Shown here: piece by piece, positions 8,485 to 17,352 of the stretch
Layout: each line of letters begins with the position of its first letter
How positions within the stretch are numbered: position 1 is the first letter of the stretch
Assembly (NCBI GenBank): GCA_031279015.1
Contig: JAITJI010000109.1
Span: 1-48,405 of the forward strand
Length of the DNA: 48,405 nucleotides
DNA from: Spirochaetaceae bacterium
GTDB lineage: Bacteria; Spirochaetota; Spirochaetia; Treponematales; Breznakiellaceae
Reading direction: 5' to 3'
Made by a program: the position numbers and the translations under genes
Notes under the pieces: generated by a model
Database searches by the model: none
The model's input: only the letters and a program-made list of their open reading frames with translations
What the model was told of the DNA's origin: nothing

Positions 8485-9792
8485 ATGAGAAAACATCTGC
8501 GGGCGCTTTTAATACTACCTGTCCTTGTTTTTCTTGCCTGTGATTCCGCCTATAATCCTGAGGAACCGGAAATCCGGATAGAGATTCCCCAGGATCTCCT
8601 GGGGATGGTTCATGCGGGGTCCAGGAATGAGGTACAGGAATACAAACTGCTCGATGACATGGGGGTGTCCTGGATGCTCAGAACCTTCAACTGGAGTACG
8701 ATTGAGCCGGGAAAGGGTAACTGGAATTTCGCCGATTACGATGCCTATATAGGAAACGGAAAAAGTCACGGCAAGAAGATCTTTGCGGTTTTGGCCTACG
8801 ATACAAGCTGGCTCTACGGGGACGGGCAGTCCCGGAATTATATTTCCCCGGAACAGCTTGATCTGTACTGCGCCTATGTAAAAAAGACGGTGGAACGGTA
8901 TAAGGGCTCTGTCGACGCCTGGGGGATCTGGAATGAGCCCAATATAAGCCGCTTTTGGACCGGAACGGCCGCAGAATTTTATGAGCTTACCAAAAGAGCC
9001 GCGGCGGCTATCCGGGAGGCGGATCCCGGAGCGCTGATTGTGGGGGGCGCCTTTAACACCCTGGCAACGGAAGAGTGGATCCGGGGCTTGTTCGAGTCGG
9101 GGGCTATGGAGCAGGTTGACGCCCTCTCCTACCATCCCTATTCATTCAGCGCCTTCAGCTCGGCGGCTATATTCACCGGTGTTCAGGAGATTCTTGCCGG
9201 TTACCACTTTGACGATAAAATATGGGTAACCGAGGTAGGCTTCCCCACAGGGGGCTCCTATCTTACCAAGGTTTCCGAAGAAAACATGCCTGAACAGGTG
9301 GTTAAGACCATAGTCAGCCTCGCCACCGCCGGCGCCGTCCATGTTTTCTGGTATCAGCTTTTCGATCCCGCCGAAAGGAACCCGGACGATTCGGAGGATT
9401 ATTTTGGACTCCTCAACCGTGATTATACCCCCAAGGGGGGAAAGGAAGCCTATGCCCTCTGCAGCCGGCATATTCCCGGTACGGCCTACAGGCCGGGCCT
9501 GCCTGTAGGGGCGGAAAACCTGTATAATATCCGGGCGTTTTACTTTGAGGGGGAGGCCAGGCATACCCTGATTATATGGGGGGAAGGGGATTCTCCGGAG
9601 CCGAAAACGGTACGGATCTTCCTGCCCGGGTCTGAACGACAGCTTCACAATCCGGTAGACGGCAGTTCCGAGCCGGTTGATGGAGAGTCAACGGATGTTT
9701 CCGTCGGGGGGATGCCCCGAATATACACCTGGGAGAATACGGACAAGATCAAGGTTCCCCGTATTTCCGTTCCCGGGGGGATAGGATTCTGA
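8485..9792 (+). CDS. Clan GH-A glycoside hydrolase lipoprotein (GH39/GH5-like)
   Basis: A 435-residue predicted lipoprotein. It starts MRKHLRALLILPVLVFLAC, giving a lipidated Cys at 19. I chose the ATG at 8485 over the in-frame TTG at 8458 because GAAGGA precedes it and it begins the signal peptide. The catalytic domain is a TIM barrel of clan GH-A. WNEPN at 149-153 supplies the acid/base Glu151 and WVTEVGFPT carries the nucleophile Glu250. The residues around them resemble beta-xylosidase and endoglycanase relatives. A C-terminal beta region of about 100 residues follows. It probably cuts a plant or microbial polysaccharide at the cell surface; the substrate is not determined. It is first in an operon with FN3-like lipoproteins. 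Confidence 0.85.
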   Translation: MRKHLRALLILPVLVFLACDSAYNPEEPEIRIEIPQDLLGMVHAGSRNEVQEYKLLDDMGVSWMLRTFNWSTIEPGKGNWNFADYDAYIGNGKSHGKKIFAVLAYDTSWLYGDGQSRNYISPEQLDLYCAYVKKTVERYKGSVDAWGIWNEPNISRFWTGTAAEFYELTKRAAAAIREADPGALIVGGAFNTLATEEWIRGLFESGAMEQVDALSYHPYSFSAFSSAAIFTGVQEILAGYHFDDKIWVTEVGFPTGGSYLTKVSEENMPEQVVKTIVSLATAGAVHVFWYQLFDPAERNPDDSEDYFGLLNRDYTPKGGKEAYALCSRHIPGTAYRPGLPVGAENLYNIRAFYFEGEARHTLIIWGEGDSPEPKTVRIFLPGSERQLHNPVDGSSEPVDGESTDVSVGGMPRIYTWENTDKIKVPRISVPGGIGF

Positions 9793-9826
9793 TGGGGCCT
9801 TATCCTCTTCCGAAGGGGAGTTGTGG

Positions 9827-10522
9827 ATGATCAAGAAACGGCGTATACCCGTTGCATCCGGGTTTTCCGTGCTGATAATGCTGTTTGCCTCCTGCGGGGC
9901 CCAGCTCCTGCCGGAACCTGTTAACATTGGGAGCAGCAGCAACGGAATCCTTACCGCTCCGGAAGAGCCCGGCGCGTCCCAGGGGAAGAAGCGGGTCATT
10001 ACCCTTTCCTGGAGAGGGGTCCCGGGGGCGGTACGGTACATCGTTTACCGGAGCAGCAGCCCCCTTGAAGAATTTGTTCCCTGTGCGGAAACCGCCGACG
10101 CGGCCACGGACTGCGATATTGCCGTGCCTCCGGGGGCGGATCTGTACTTCCGGGTTGCGGCCCTGAACAACCGGGATGAATTATCCCCCAAAAGCGGCTG
10201 GGTCCGGGGAACCAGCATGGCCCGGCCGGAGATTAGCGATGTTGTGCCCGACCCTGCGAATCCGGATACGGCAAGGATGGTGTACTGGTATATGAATAAT
10301 GCGGAACCCTCCACGTATAAAGAAGCCGTCCGTTATACGGTGTACTGTTTTGAAGGGGAGATTGAAAGGGATCAGATTCCGGTGGACGGTTCCGCTCCGG
10401 GGGAGCCTTCCGCAGTAATAGGGGGTCTTGTCCCCGGCTTGGGTTATTCTTTCCAGGTGGAAGCCTACCTTGAAGGGGAGCCGGGCATGACGGAGACGAG
10501 TCCCCTGTGGAGCGGCCAATGA
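9827..10522 (+). CDS. Fibronectin type III-like lipoprotein (short)
   Basis: A 231-residue predicted lipoprotein. The ATG at 9827 is preceded by GGGGAG at a normal distance; the TTG at 9821 is too close to it. The signal peptide ends in the lipobox LFASC. The mature part contains two FN3-like beta-sandwich units, recognised by strands such as ITLSWRGVPGAVRYIVYRSS and YTVYCFEGE with a GLGYSFQVEAY-type closing strand. No catalytic motif is visible. It sits between the GH-A lipoprotein and the larger FN3 lipoprotein and overlaps the latter by ATGA. Its role is probably carbohydrate or protein binding, inferred from context only. Confidence 0.8.
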   Translation: MIKKRRIPVASGFSVLIMLFASCGAQLLPEPVNIGSSSNGILTAPEEPGASQGKKRVITLSWRGVPGAVRYIVYRSSSPLEEFVPCAETADAATDCDIAVPPGADLYFRVAALNNRDELSPKSGWVRGTSMARPEISDVVPDPANPDTARMVYWYMNNAEPSTYKEAVRYTVYCFEGEIERDQIPVDGSAPGEPSAVIGGLVPGLGYSFQVEAYLEGEPGMTETSPLWSGQ

Positions 10523-12699
10523 AAAAATTCCTTCCCCTGTCCGGGTTGCTGGTTTTTGCAGCCCTTCTCCCGGGATGCGCCGATCTGTTTCAGGAAAAGG
10601 TTGCCCTGAATCGGGGGAGCTCTGATTTAGGTTCCCTACAGGATCTGCTCCAGCCGGTTTCAACGGAACCCATCGTCTTAGCAGCTCCAACCCAGCTCTA
10701 TGTGGCGGATGCCCAGTCCCCTTCGGTTATCAGGCTTGGCTGGAACGCCGTGGCGGGGGCTTCCTCTTACAGCGTTGAACGGGCGGTATTGGAGCCTCTG
10801 TCCGAGGACGTTTTCCCCCCGGAACCGGCGGAAGGGGACTTTGAGGTGTTGGAAGCCTTTGTGTACGCCACCTCCTATACCGATAGTATCATCCCGGAAC
10901 CGGGGCAGAATCCTTCCGAAGCCCGGCCGGAGTACCGGAACCGGTACTATTACCGGGTCCGTGCGGAGAATGTCCGTAACGGGCTGGACCCAAGTTCTCC
11001 TTCGGCAGTGGGGATGGGGACCTTGTTTGCTTTCCCCCGGAATGTCAGAGCCGGCAAGGGGGTCTCCGGCGCTGAGATCCGGGTGGACTGGGACAGGGTG
11101 AAGGGGGCGGCCTCTTACCGGGTGTACCGTTCCGAATATGCAAGCGGCGCCGCTCCCCTGGCTGTTGCCCGGGTATTTGGGAATCAGAACTGGTACCGGG
11201 ATGCCGGAATAGAAAAAAACCGGGATTATTACTATTCCGTGGAGGCCCTTACCCCTTTGCAGGTTCCCAGCGCGGCGGGTCCCCTTGCCCTGGGGTATGC
11301 CATTGCAGAAAACGCCCCCGGAAAGCTGTCGGTCCGTTTGGCCGCGGGTTTTGGACGGGGGCACCATACCGACCGAATCAGGGTTGAATGGGTCCCCGAT
11401 CCGGCCCCCGGGGTTACCTATGCGGTCTACCGCTACAGTTCGGCGGACTCTTCTCTGACGCCCCTGGCCCGGGGGGAAACTGCCGCCTTCTGGGAGGATA
11501 CCGCCGGCCTTGAACCGGGTATCTTCTACTACTACCAGGTTCAGCCCTCCGGGACGGGAAGCGGCGGAACCGCCCTCAAGGGACCTTTTTCCGATCCGGT
11601 GGAGGCCTTCATCCTTAGCCCCCCCGTCACGGTGCTGGCGGAGAAATCCGGGACCCTTGTGTCCCTCAAATGGTTCCCCGTCATCGGGACTCCGGCAGAG
11701 CAGGCGGCCTGGTCTTACAGGGTCTACGGAAGCAACAATTCCGCAGGGCCCTTTCATGAGCTGAGAACCGTCTCCGCCCCGGTTCCGGTGGGGAGTGATG
11801 GATACGTACACGCCGATGGGGTAGGGGATTATTCTGTCTACCGGTTTTACCGGGTTAGCACCTTTAACAGTCTTTCCGTGGAAAGCGTTCCCGGCGCCAC
11901 TGTTTCTCCCCACCCTGCGGCGGCTCTGATACAGCATGTCTCCCGGGGAGCGTTCCTTGCCGGTGAGGCGCCCAACGGTTCCGGGGTGTATCCGGTACGG
12001 ATTGGATGGAAAAAACCGGCGGATGAAGAGCCCGCATTCTATCACCTATACCGCTCGGCCGAACCGGATTCGGGCTTCCGCAGGATCACAACCAACCCCA
12101 TTCCCGGGGGAAGTGGGGGTGAATTTTCCTTTATAGATCAAAACAGGGCCGCCAGGGTGGGCAGATGGTACTACTACCGCCTGTTGTCCCTGAACGAGCT
12201 GGGGCAGGGTTCCGCATGGTCGGATACCCTGGCCGGTTACGGCGCCCTGAGTTACGAACAGTACATGCTGGAATACAACAAAACCGTTCTGTCGTCCCAG
12301 AAGAAACTTACCCTCATGCACAAGCCAAACAACATGGACAAGCTCGGGTCCGAGATCAAATACGGGACCATCAGCGGCAGCATCAGTTACGATGCCAGGA
12401 TTGAGAACCCGGGGGCGCGGATCATCATGCGCTATGAAAACTATGCGGATTTCTTTATCGGCGGTGACAGCAGCCGGGGCGTTTACTTCGCCGTCACCGG
12501 AAACACCAATACGACTACCAGCATAAGCGGTAACGGCAAAATGGACGGTACTATGGAATGTACAGGGATGTATCCCGGGAAGGTCTACTATGATAATGTT
12601 GAGATTAAAGGCGGCGCCGCCGGAGGCGGAACCTATGGCATTGAACCGGAAGGTTTCCCCCGGGGGGAGGTCAACTGGCTTGTGGGGGAGAAACGGTGA
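10519..12699 (+). CDS. Large multi-FN3 lipoprotein with unknown C-terminal domain
   Basis: A 726-residue predicted lipoprotein. I chose the ATG at 10519, which overlaps the previous stop (ATGA) and opens the signal peptide MKKFLPLSGLLVFAALLPGC. Residues about 50-580 hold five or so FN3-like units with the recurring strands IRLGWNAVAGASSYSVER, YYYRVRAEN, IRVDWDRVKGAASYRVYRS and YYYQVQPSG. The last 140 residues are a separate glycine-, threonine- and serine-rich beta domain with SISGNGKMDGTMECTGMYPG. I do not recognise it; similar small units occur at the ends of surface proteins. It is coupled to the following gene by GTGA. Probably a surface scaffold or adhesin. Confidence 0.8.
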   Translation: MKKFLPLSGLLVFAALLPGCADLFQEKVALNRGSSDLGSLQDLLQPVSTEPIVLAAPTQLYVADAQSPSVIRLGWNAVAGASSYSVERAVLEPLSEDVFPPEPAEGDFEVLEAFVYATSYTDSIIPEPGQNPSEARPEYRNRYYYRVRAENVRNGLDPSSPSAVGMGTLFAFPRNVRAGKGVSGAEIRVDWDRVKGAASYRVYRSEYASGAAPLAVARVFGNQNWYRDAGIEKNRDYYYSVEALTPLQVPSAAGPLALGYAIAENAPGKLSVRLAAGFGRGHHTDRIRVEWVPDPAPGVTYAVYRYSSADSSLTPLARGETAAFWEDTAGLEPGIFYYYQVQPSGTGSGGTALKGPFSDPVEAFILSPPVTVLAEKSGTLVSLKWFPVIGTPAEQAAWSYRVYGSNNSAGPFHELRTVSAPVPVGSDGYVHADGVGDYSVYRFYRVSTFNSLSVESVPGATVSPHPAAALIQHVSRGAFLAGEAPNGSGVYPVRIGWKKPADEEPAFYHLYRSAEPDSGFRRITTNPIPGGSGGEFSFIDQNRAARVGRWYYYRLLSLNELGQGSAWSDTLAGYGALSYEQYMLEYNKTVLSSQKKLTLMHKPNNMDKLGSEIKYGTISGSISYDARIENPGARIIMRYENYADFFIGGDSSRGVYFAVTGNTNTTTSISGNGKMDGTMECTGMYPGKVYYDNVEIKGGAAGGGTYGIEPEGFPRGEVNWLVGEKR

Positions 12700-13061
12700 A
12701 GCAGTTTAAGGTATCCGCAGTGTTGAAGGGTCTGGCCCTGCCGGTCCTGGGCTTAGTCTTCCTCCTCTGTTCCTGTGCGGAACCGGTGCCCCTCTACGGG
12801 AAGTGGGCGGATAACCAGGGGGATGTCATTTCTTTTTTCAATGACGGAACCTTCGCCGCGGTCATAACCAATCCCCGGTCCCGGGAAAAGGTGAATTACC
12901 AGGGGGATTATACGGTGTTGCTCAACGTGCTGACCTTTACCTGTTCCGATATTGAACTACAGGTGGTCAGTGAATGGGACATCCGGGGGAATATGCTCTA
13001 CCTGAACTGGCCGAGCAGTACGGATCTTGTTCCCCTTACGCTTTACAAGATCGCTAATTGA
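12696..13061 (+). CDS. Small lipoprotein, lipocalin-like fold possible
   Basis: A 121-residue predicted lipoprotein that starts with GTG overlapping the previous stop (GTGA, 12696-12699). The signal peptide ends in LLCSC. The short mature part has the pattern YGKWADNQGDVISFFNDGTF followed by NYQGDYTVLLNVLTF. This is reminiscent of lipocalin-like or 'copper resistance NlpE'-like small beta barrels that open with a G-x-W motif. The similarity is weak, so function is not assigned. The tight coupling suggests that it works with the FN3 lipoprotein. Confidence 0.75.
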   Translation: MKQFKVSAVLKGLALPVLGLVFLLCSCAEPVPLYGKWADNQGDVISFFNDGTFAAVITNPRSREKVNYQGDYTVLLNVLTFTCSDIELQVVSEWDIRGNMLYLNWPSSTDLVPLTLYKIAN

Positions 13062-13071
13062 GGGTTTGGAT

Positions 13072-13866
13072 TTGAAAAAAATCATCTTGTTTTTGTTGAT
13101 GGGCAGTCTCTTTTCCCTTGGCGCCGCGGCCGGGGAGGCATCGTCCGGGCTGCCGGTACAGCCGGCAGCGGATTCTGCCGAAGCCGCCGTTTCCGTCGAT
13201 TCTGCCGGAGACCGGGAAGCCCCCGGAAACGCCGGGAAAACCGGAGAAGCTTCTCCTGAAGCCGGGGTTTTTTCAGGAGACGGAGCGGAGGAGCGGCCCC
13301 GGATTCTTCCCAAACCCTTTCTCATCCTTAATGAAGGGCTTACCGCTGCGTGGATCACCCGGATCATCAAGCAGCCGGGAAGGAGTAACTTTGTTTTCAG
13401 GGATTTTATGCCCGGCCTCTATTTTGGGATGAAGACGGTGGATATGCAGCCCCTGAACAGCATGATCCGTTTTGCGGCGTATTACCCCGCCTTTTTTACC
13501 TTTAATAATTTTCCCCAGTATCCGGTGAATGTGTTTCGTTTTGCCCTGGATATGTTTGGGGGGATCAACTTTGAACTCTATATGTGGCGGTATATCCGTT
13601 TTAACCTTTCCCCGGGCTTCCACCTCTATTTTCAAAATGCGGATCGTTGGAACTACTTTGACGTCGGCGTTGCCGGCCTTGCGGGAATGGAGTTCCCCCT
13701 TTTAAAGCACTGGACCCTGCTTGTAAACGGCATTGTAGCCCTGGACAACGGCAATCTGGGCGCCAACAGGAACATGGAGCCATTTGACATTGTCTACCAG
13801 TACCAGCTCGATCTGGGGTTTAGGTACAGTAAACGGGCCGCCAACCGGTATTCCTATATCAAGTGA
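13072..13866 (+). CDS. Exported beta-rich protein, possible outer-membrane barrel
   Basis: A 264-residue protein. I take the TTG at 13072 as start because GAGGG precedes it and the sequence then gives a clean signal peptide (MKKIILFLLMGSLFSLGAAAG). Upstream in-frame starts lie inside the preceding gene. After a low-complexity Ala/Gly/Glu linker (about residues 20-80), residues 85-264 alternate polar and aromatic residues (for example FELYMWRYIRFNLSPGFHLY and YQYQLDLGFRYS), as in outer-membrane beta strands. I do not recognise the family. It lies 10 nt after the small lipoprotein gene and is probably the last gene of that operon. It could anchor the lipoproteins or act as a porin; both are guesses. 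Confidence 0.7.
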   Translation: MKKIILFLLMGSLFSLGAAAGEASSGLPVQPAADSAEAAVSVDSAGDREAPGNAGKTGEASPEAGVFSGDGAEERPRILPKPFLILNEGLTAAWITRIIKQPGRSNFVFRDFMPGLYFGMKTVDMQPLNSMIRFAAYYPAFFTFNNFPQYPVNVFRFALDMFGGINFELYMWRYIRFNLSPGFHLYFQNADRWNYFDVGVAGLAGMEFPLLKHWTLLVNGIVALDNGNLGANRNMEPFDIVYQYQLDLGFRYSKRAANRYSYIK

Positions 13867-13896
13867 CATCGTTGCTTGACGTTGCTAATTGATGCC

Positions 13897-13925
13897 TTGA
13901 CAATTAATATGTTTTTGTCTATAAA
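13897..13925 (+). promoter_or_regulatory. Strong sigma-70 promoter for the 14005 lipoprotein
   Basis: TTGACA (13897-13902), a 17-nt spacer and TATAAA (13920-13925), close to consensus. The gap 13867-14004 holds this promoter and the GAGGAGAG ribosome site near 13988. Confidence 0.75.
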
Positions 13926-14004
13926 GTATACATACGGATGATAATTGTCCAGGAGAGACCTGCTATTATCCGTAATTATGCTATTATGAGGAGAGAGAAA
14001 TTGT

Positions 14005-14469
14005 ATGAAAAATAGAAGGATAGTACCGTTTTTTATATGCCTTGCGTTGACGGGCCTTACGGTGTTTTTTGGCTGTGATACGGGCGGGTCACCGCCGCCG
14101 GAAGAACCGAAAACGGATCCCGTACCCAGTGCTTTTGTAGGGACGTGGAAAAATACGGATTCCTCCCGCAGTGACTGGCAAATGGAGATACAAAGCGATT
14201 CGAAATTTGTCTTTTCCGGTACCGTTCAGGTGGCGGGGGGTCTTGTTGTGGCCAAAGGTGATTTGGCAAAGGCCCGTGATTCCGGAAAGTATACCATAAC
14301 CGCCACGGAGGTAGCGGTAGCGGGCGCTTCGCTTTCGTCGGCAATCGTCGGCGGTCCCTTGTCCGAGGTTGACATGAAGGTAGAAGGGAACGCTCTGACC
14401 ATAACGCCCCCTGCGGGCAGCACCCATATAATGGCCTTGTATATAGGCGGAAGCTACACCAAACAGTAG
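14005..14469 (+). CDS. Small lipoprotein of unknown function
   Basis: A 154-residue predicted lipoprotein with signal peptide MKNRRIVPFFICLALTGLTV and lipobox FFGC. The mature part begins with a Gly/Pro/Glu linker, then VGTWKNTDSS and a beta-rich region ending near the stop. The G-x-W start and following strands resemble lipocalin-like small barrels, but this is weak. It has its own near-consensus promoter and a strong terminator, so it is a single-gene unit and probably well expressed. Confidence 0.8.
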   Translation: MKNRRIVPFFICLALTGLTVFFGCDTGGSPPPEEPKTDPVPSAFVGTWKNTDSSRSDWQMEIQSDSKFVFSGTVQVAGGLVVAKGDLAKARDSGKYTITATEVAVAGASLSSAIVGGPLSEVDMKVEGNALTITPPAGSTHIMALYIGGSYTKQ

Positions 14470-14485
14470 GATTGTACAATTTGTT

Positions 14486-14530
14486 CCCCGGGGCGCCGGA
14501 GACCGGCGTTCCCGCGGGGCTTTTTGTTTT
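14486..14530 (+). terminator. Rho-independent terminator after the 14005 lipoprotein
   Basis: A GC-rich hairpin pairs CCCCGGGGCGCCGG (14486-14499) with CCGGCGTTCCCGCGGGG (14503-14519), with a 3-nt loop and an internal bulge. A T-rich run at 14521-14530 follows. Confidence 0.85.
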
Positions 14531-14569
14531 TATAGGTCCGTGTTATCATCACCGTAAAAGGGGTGCTGC

Positions 14570-17335
14570 ATGGCGGAGGGACAGACCGGCGTTTTGCCCG
14601 GTAGTTTGCGCAGGGCCGAATGGGAAAAGCAGGGACAATACCTGGAGCTGTTGCTGGAGAACAGCCCCGATGTCATCCTGCTCCTCGATGCGGAAGGTTG
14701 TTTTGTTTCCTGTTCCCGGGTTTGTCTGGAGTTGGCGGGGGTTGAAGATTTTTCCCTGATCAAGGGGAAGACCTTCGCCGAAGTCTTCAGTATCTTTGGG
14801 AACAAGCTTTTTTTGGTCCAGTCTCAGGAGTGGTTTAACCGGGTTAGAGCGGACCACAAAACCATCACCGAAAATGTAAGAATCGATTTTTCCGGCAAGG
14901 GTAAATTCCGTAACTATACCATTAATAGTACCTCCTTGCAGGACGGGGAGGGCAACTTTGACGGCGCCCTGATGATCTACCATGACATTACGGATCTCCT
15001 CCGTGCCGAAGCGGACGAACGTACCCGGGTCATGTTTGACGCCATCCCCCTGGCCTGTACTTTCTGGGATGCCGGGGGCAAACTCCTGGACTGTAACCAG
15101 GAGGCGCTGAACCTCTTTGAGGTTCCGGGAAAAGAAGAATTTCTGGAGCGCTTTGAGGAATTCTCGCCGGTTCTGCAGCCTGACGGCAGTGTAAGCCGAG
15201 ATCGGATTCGGGAGGATATTCAGGAGGCCTACCGCAGCGGCCGGCGGGAATTTGGGTGGCTCCACCGTTCCGCCACGGGCAAGGATATTCCCTCGGATGT
15301 GATCCTGGTCCGGGTGGCCTTTCGGGACGGGTACCGGGTAGTGGGTTACACCCGGGACCTGCGGTATATTCAGGTCCTTGAGGACAAACGGCGGAAGGCG
15401 GATGAACGCAGCCGGGAACTGGAGGTACAGACCCGGGCCGCCCAGGTTGCGTCGGAGGCAAAGAGTAAATTCCTGGCCTCCATGAGTCACGAGATCCGTA
15501 CCCCCATGAATGCCATCATCGGATTGAGCGATCTGATGCGTACCGATAATCTGGACGGGGAACAGCAGGCCTTTTTCTCAGACATAAAAAAAATGTCCAA
15601 GGCCCTGCTCCAGATCATCAACGATATACTGGATATTTCAAAAATAGAAATAGGTAAGATGGAATTTTTGTCGGTACATTTTAACCTGCATGAGTTGTAC
15701 GATAACATCTGTTCCTTAAGCCGGTTTACCGCGGAGAGCAAGGATCTTGAATTCCGCCAGTCCTTTGATCCTGCCGTTCCCACGATCATCTACGGCGACG
15801 ATGTGCGGATTCGGCAGGTGATCACCAATATCATTAACAACGCCGTTAAATACACCAAAGAGGGCTATGTAGATTTTGCGGTCAAGCGGATCGAACAGCA
15901 CGGCAAATCCTATATCGCCTTTATTGTCAGGGATTCAGGGGTGGGTATCAGGGAGGAGGACTTCCCAAAACTCTTTGGTAACTTTCAGCAGCTTGACCGC
16001 AGTTCCAACCGGGGTATCCAGGGAACGGGTCTGGGTTTGGCGATAACCAAGAATCTCGTCACCATGATGAACGGTGAGATCCGTTTTAAAAGCGAGTACG
16101 GCAGAGGTTCGGAATTCACCATCCTGCTTCCGTTGATCGAGGGGCGGGCGGACCTGGTGGAACAGAAACACCTCAATGTCCGGATCATGGCCGGGGATGA
16201 TGTGCGGGTTCTGGTGGTGGATGATAATCACATCAACCTGAAGGTGGCCCAGGCGTTCCTGGCAAAACACAACATACGGGCCGATACTGCCGGGGGAGGT
16301 GATGAAGCGGTCACCAAGGCGGGGAGCAATGCCTATGATATCATCTTTATGGATCACATGATGCCCGGGGTTGATGGCGTGGAGGCTACCCGGCGGATCC
16401 GTTCCCTGAACAATGACTGGTGTCAAAAGGTGCCCATTGTGGCCCTAACGGCAAACGCAGTTTCCGGGGCCCGGGAGATGTTCTTGGCGGCGGGAATGAA
16501 CGATTTTATCTCAAAACCCATAGACGCTGCCGATCTCAACCGGAAGCTGGAAAAGTGGCTTCCCCGCCAAAAGATACGTCTGGCTGGGGAAAAGAGTCCT
16601 TCCGGGGAGCCGGCAGGGGACAAGGGTAAACCCGCCGGCGGGGATGGGGACAGCGCCGCTGAAAACAGGACGGACGGGAATGCCGGTGAGAAAGAGGCGG
16701 TTCCGGTGCTTGACTACGTTGGGGGTTTGAAAAACGCCTGTGGGGATTCGGGGCTTTACAGGAAGCTGCTCAGGGATTTCCGGAACGCCCATGGAGCTGA
16801 TTACGGCCTCATCAAGGCCGCCATAGAGGGGGGGCGCTATGGCGAAGCCCATCGGTTGGCCCATACCCTTAAGAGTACCGCCGCTCTAATCGGCGCGTTC
16901 CGGTTACGGGGGATCGCCTGGGATATTGAAAGGGCCTTTGCGGAAGAAAACAGCGGAAGCGTCGTTTCCCGCCTGCCGGAACTTGAGGCGGAGATGCAGG
17001 TCCTTCTGAATAAACTCGCCGGTCCTGCGGGGATGCCGGAATCCGCTGTCCCGTCTCCGGCGGAGGGGGCGGCGGTTACAGGCGGGGATGCTGAAGTTGG
17101 CGATCAGGATGTTGAGGCGGCAGCGTCACTGGCGGACAAACTCATCCCCATGCTCCGGTCAGGCAATACCGCCGTCCTGGATATGACGGGGGAGCTGCGG
17201 AAGGTATTCGCCGATCCCGGCGGCAGGGGAGAGCTCCTGGCCGGACAAATAGAGGACTTTGAATTTGACCAGGCCCTGAAGACTCTTTTGGATATAAAAG
17301 AGGGGATAGGAAAAGGCATCCCCGGGGATTGGTAA
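14570..17335 (+). CDS. Soluble hybrid histidine kinase: PAS-PAS-HisKA-HATPase-REC-HPt
   Basis: A 921-residue cytoplasmic signalling protein without membrane helices. Two PAS-like domains (about 20-130 and 145-260) lead by a coiled segment to HisKA, with phospho-acceptor His307 in MSHEIRTPMN. The ATPase domain (about 405-525) has N, G1 and G2 boxes such as DSGVGI and GTGLGLAI. A receiver domain (about 544-665) has Asp595 in FMDHMMPG. An HPt domain follows, with His765 in LAHTLKS. The last 95 residues form a helical tail often found in such kinases. An AAAGGGG site precedes the ATG. The gene lies 17 nt before a REC-GGDEF gene, the likely phosphorelay target. Confidence 0.95.
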   Translation: MAEGQTGVLPGSLRRAEWEKQGQYLELLLENSPDVILLLDAEGCFVSCSRVCLELAGVEDFSLIKGKTFAEVFSIFGNKLFLVQSQEWFNRVRADHKTITENVRIDFSGKGKFRNYTINSTSLQDGEGNFDGALMIYHDITDLLRAEADERTRVMFDAIPLACTFWDAGGKLLDCNQEALNLFEVPGKEEFLERFEEFSPVLQPDGSVSRDRIREDIQEAYRSGRREFGWLHRSATGKDIPSDVILVRVAFRDGYRVVGYTRDLRYIQVLEDKRRKADERSRELEVQTRAAQVASEAKSKFLASMSHEIRTPMNAIIGLSDLMRTDNLDGEQQAFFSDIKKMSKALLQIINDILDISKIEIGKMEFLSVHFNLHELYDNICSLSRFTAESKDLEFRQSFDPAVPTIIYGDDVRIRQVITNIINNAVKYTKEGYVDFAVKRIEQHGKSYIAFIVRDSGVGIREEDFPKLFGNFQQLDRSSNRGIQGTGLGLAITKNLVTMMNGEIRFKSEYGRGSEFTILLPLIEGRADLVEQKHLNVRIMAGDDVRVLVVDDNHINLKVAQAFLAKHNIRADTAGGGDEAVTKAGSNAYDIIFMDHMMPGVDGVEATRRIRSLNNDWCQKVPIVALTANAVSGAREMFLAAGMNDFISKPIDAADLNRKLEKWLPRQKIRLAGEKSPSGEPAGDKGKPAGGDGDSAAENRTDGNAGEKEAVPVLDYVGGLKNACGDSGLYRKLLRDFRNAHGADYGLIKAAIEGGRYGEAHRLAHTLKSTAALIGAFRLRGIAWDIERAFAEENSGSVVSRLPELEAEMQVLLNKLAGPAGMPESAVPSPAEGAAVTGGDAEVGDQDVEAAASLADKLIPMLRSGNTAVLDMTGELRKVFADPGGRGELLAGQIEDFEFDQALKTLLDIKEGIGKGIPGDW

Positions 17336-17352
17336 ACAAGGAAGGTGGAAAA

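Noticed and set aside
10678-12045. Minus-strand frame of 455 codons opposite the FN3 lipoprotein
   Set aside because: Antisense shadow; the plus-strand gene has a signal peptide, lipobox and coupled starts.
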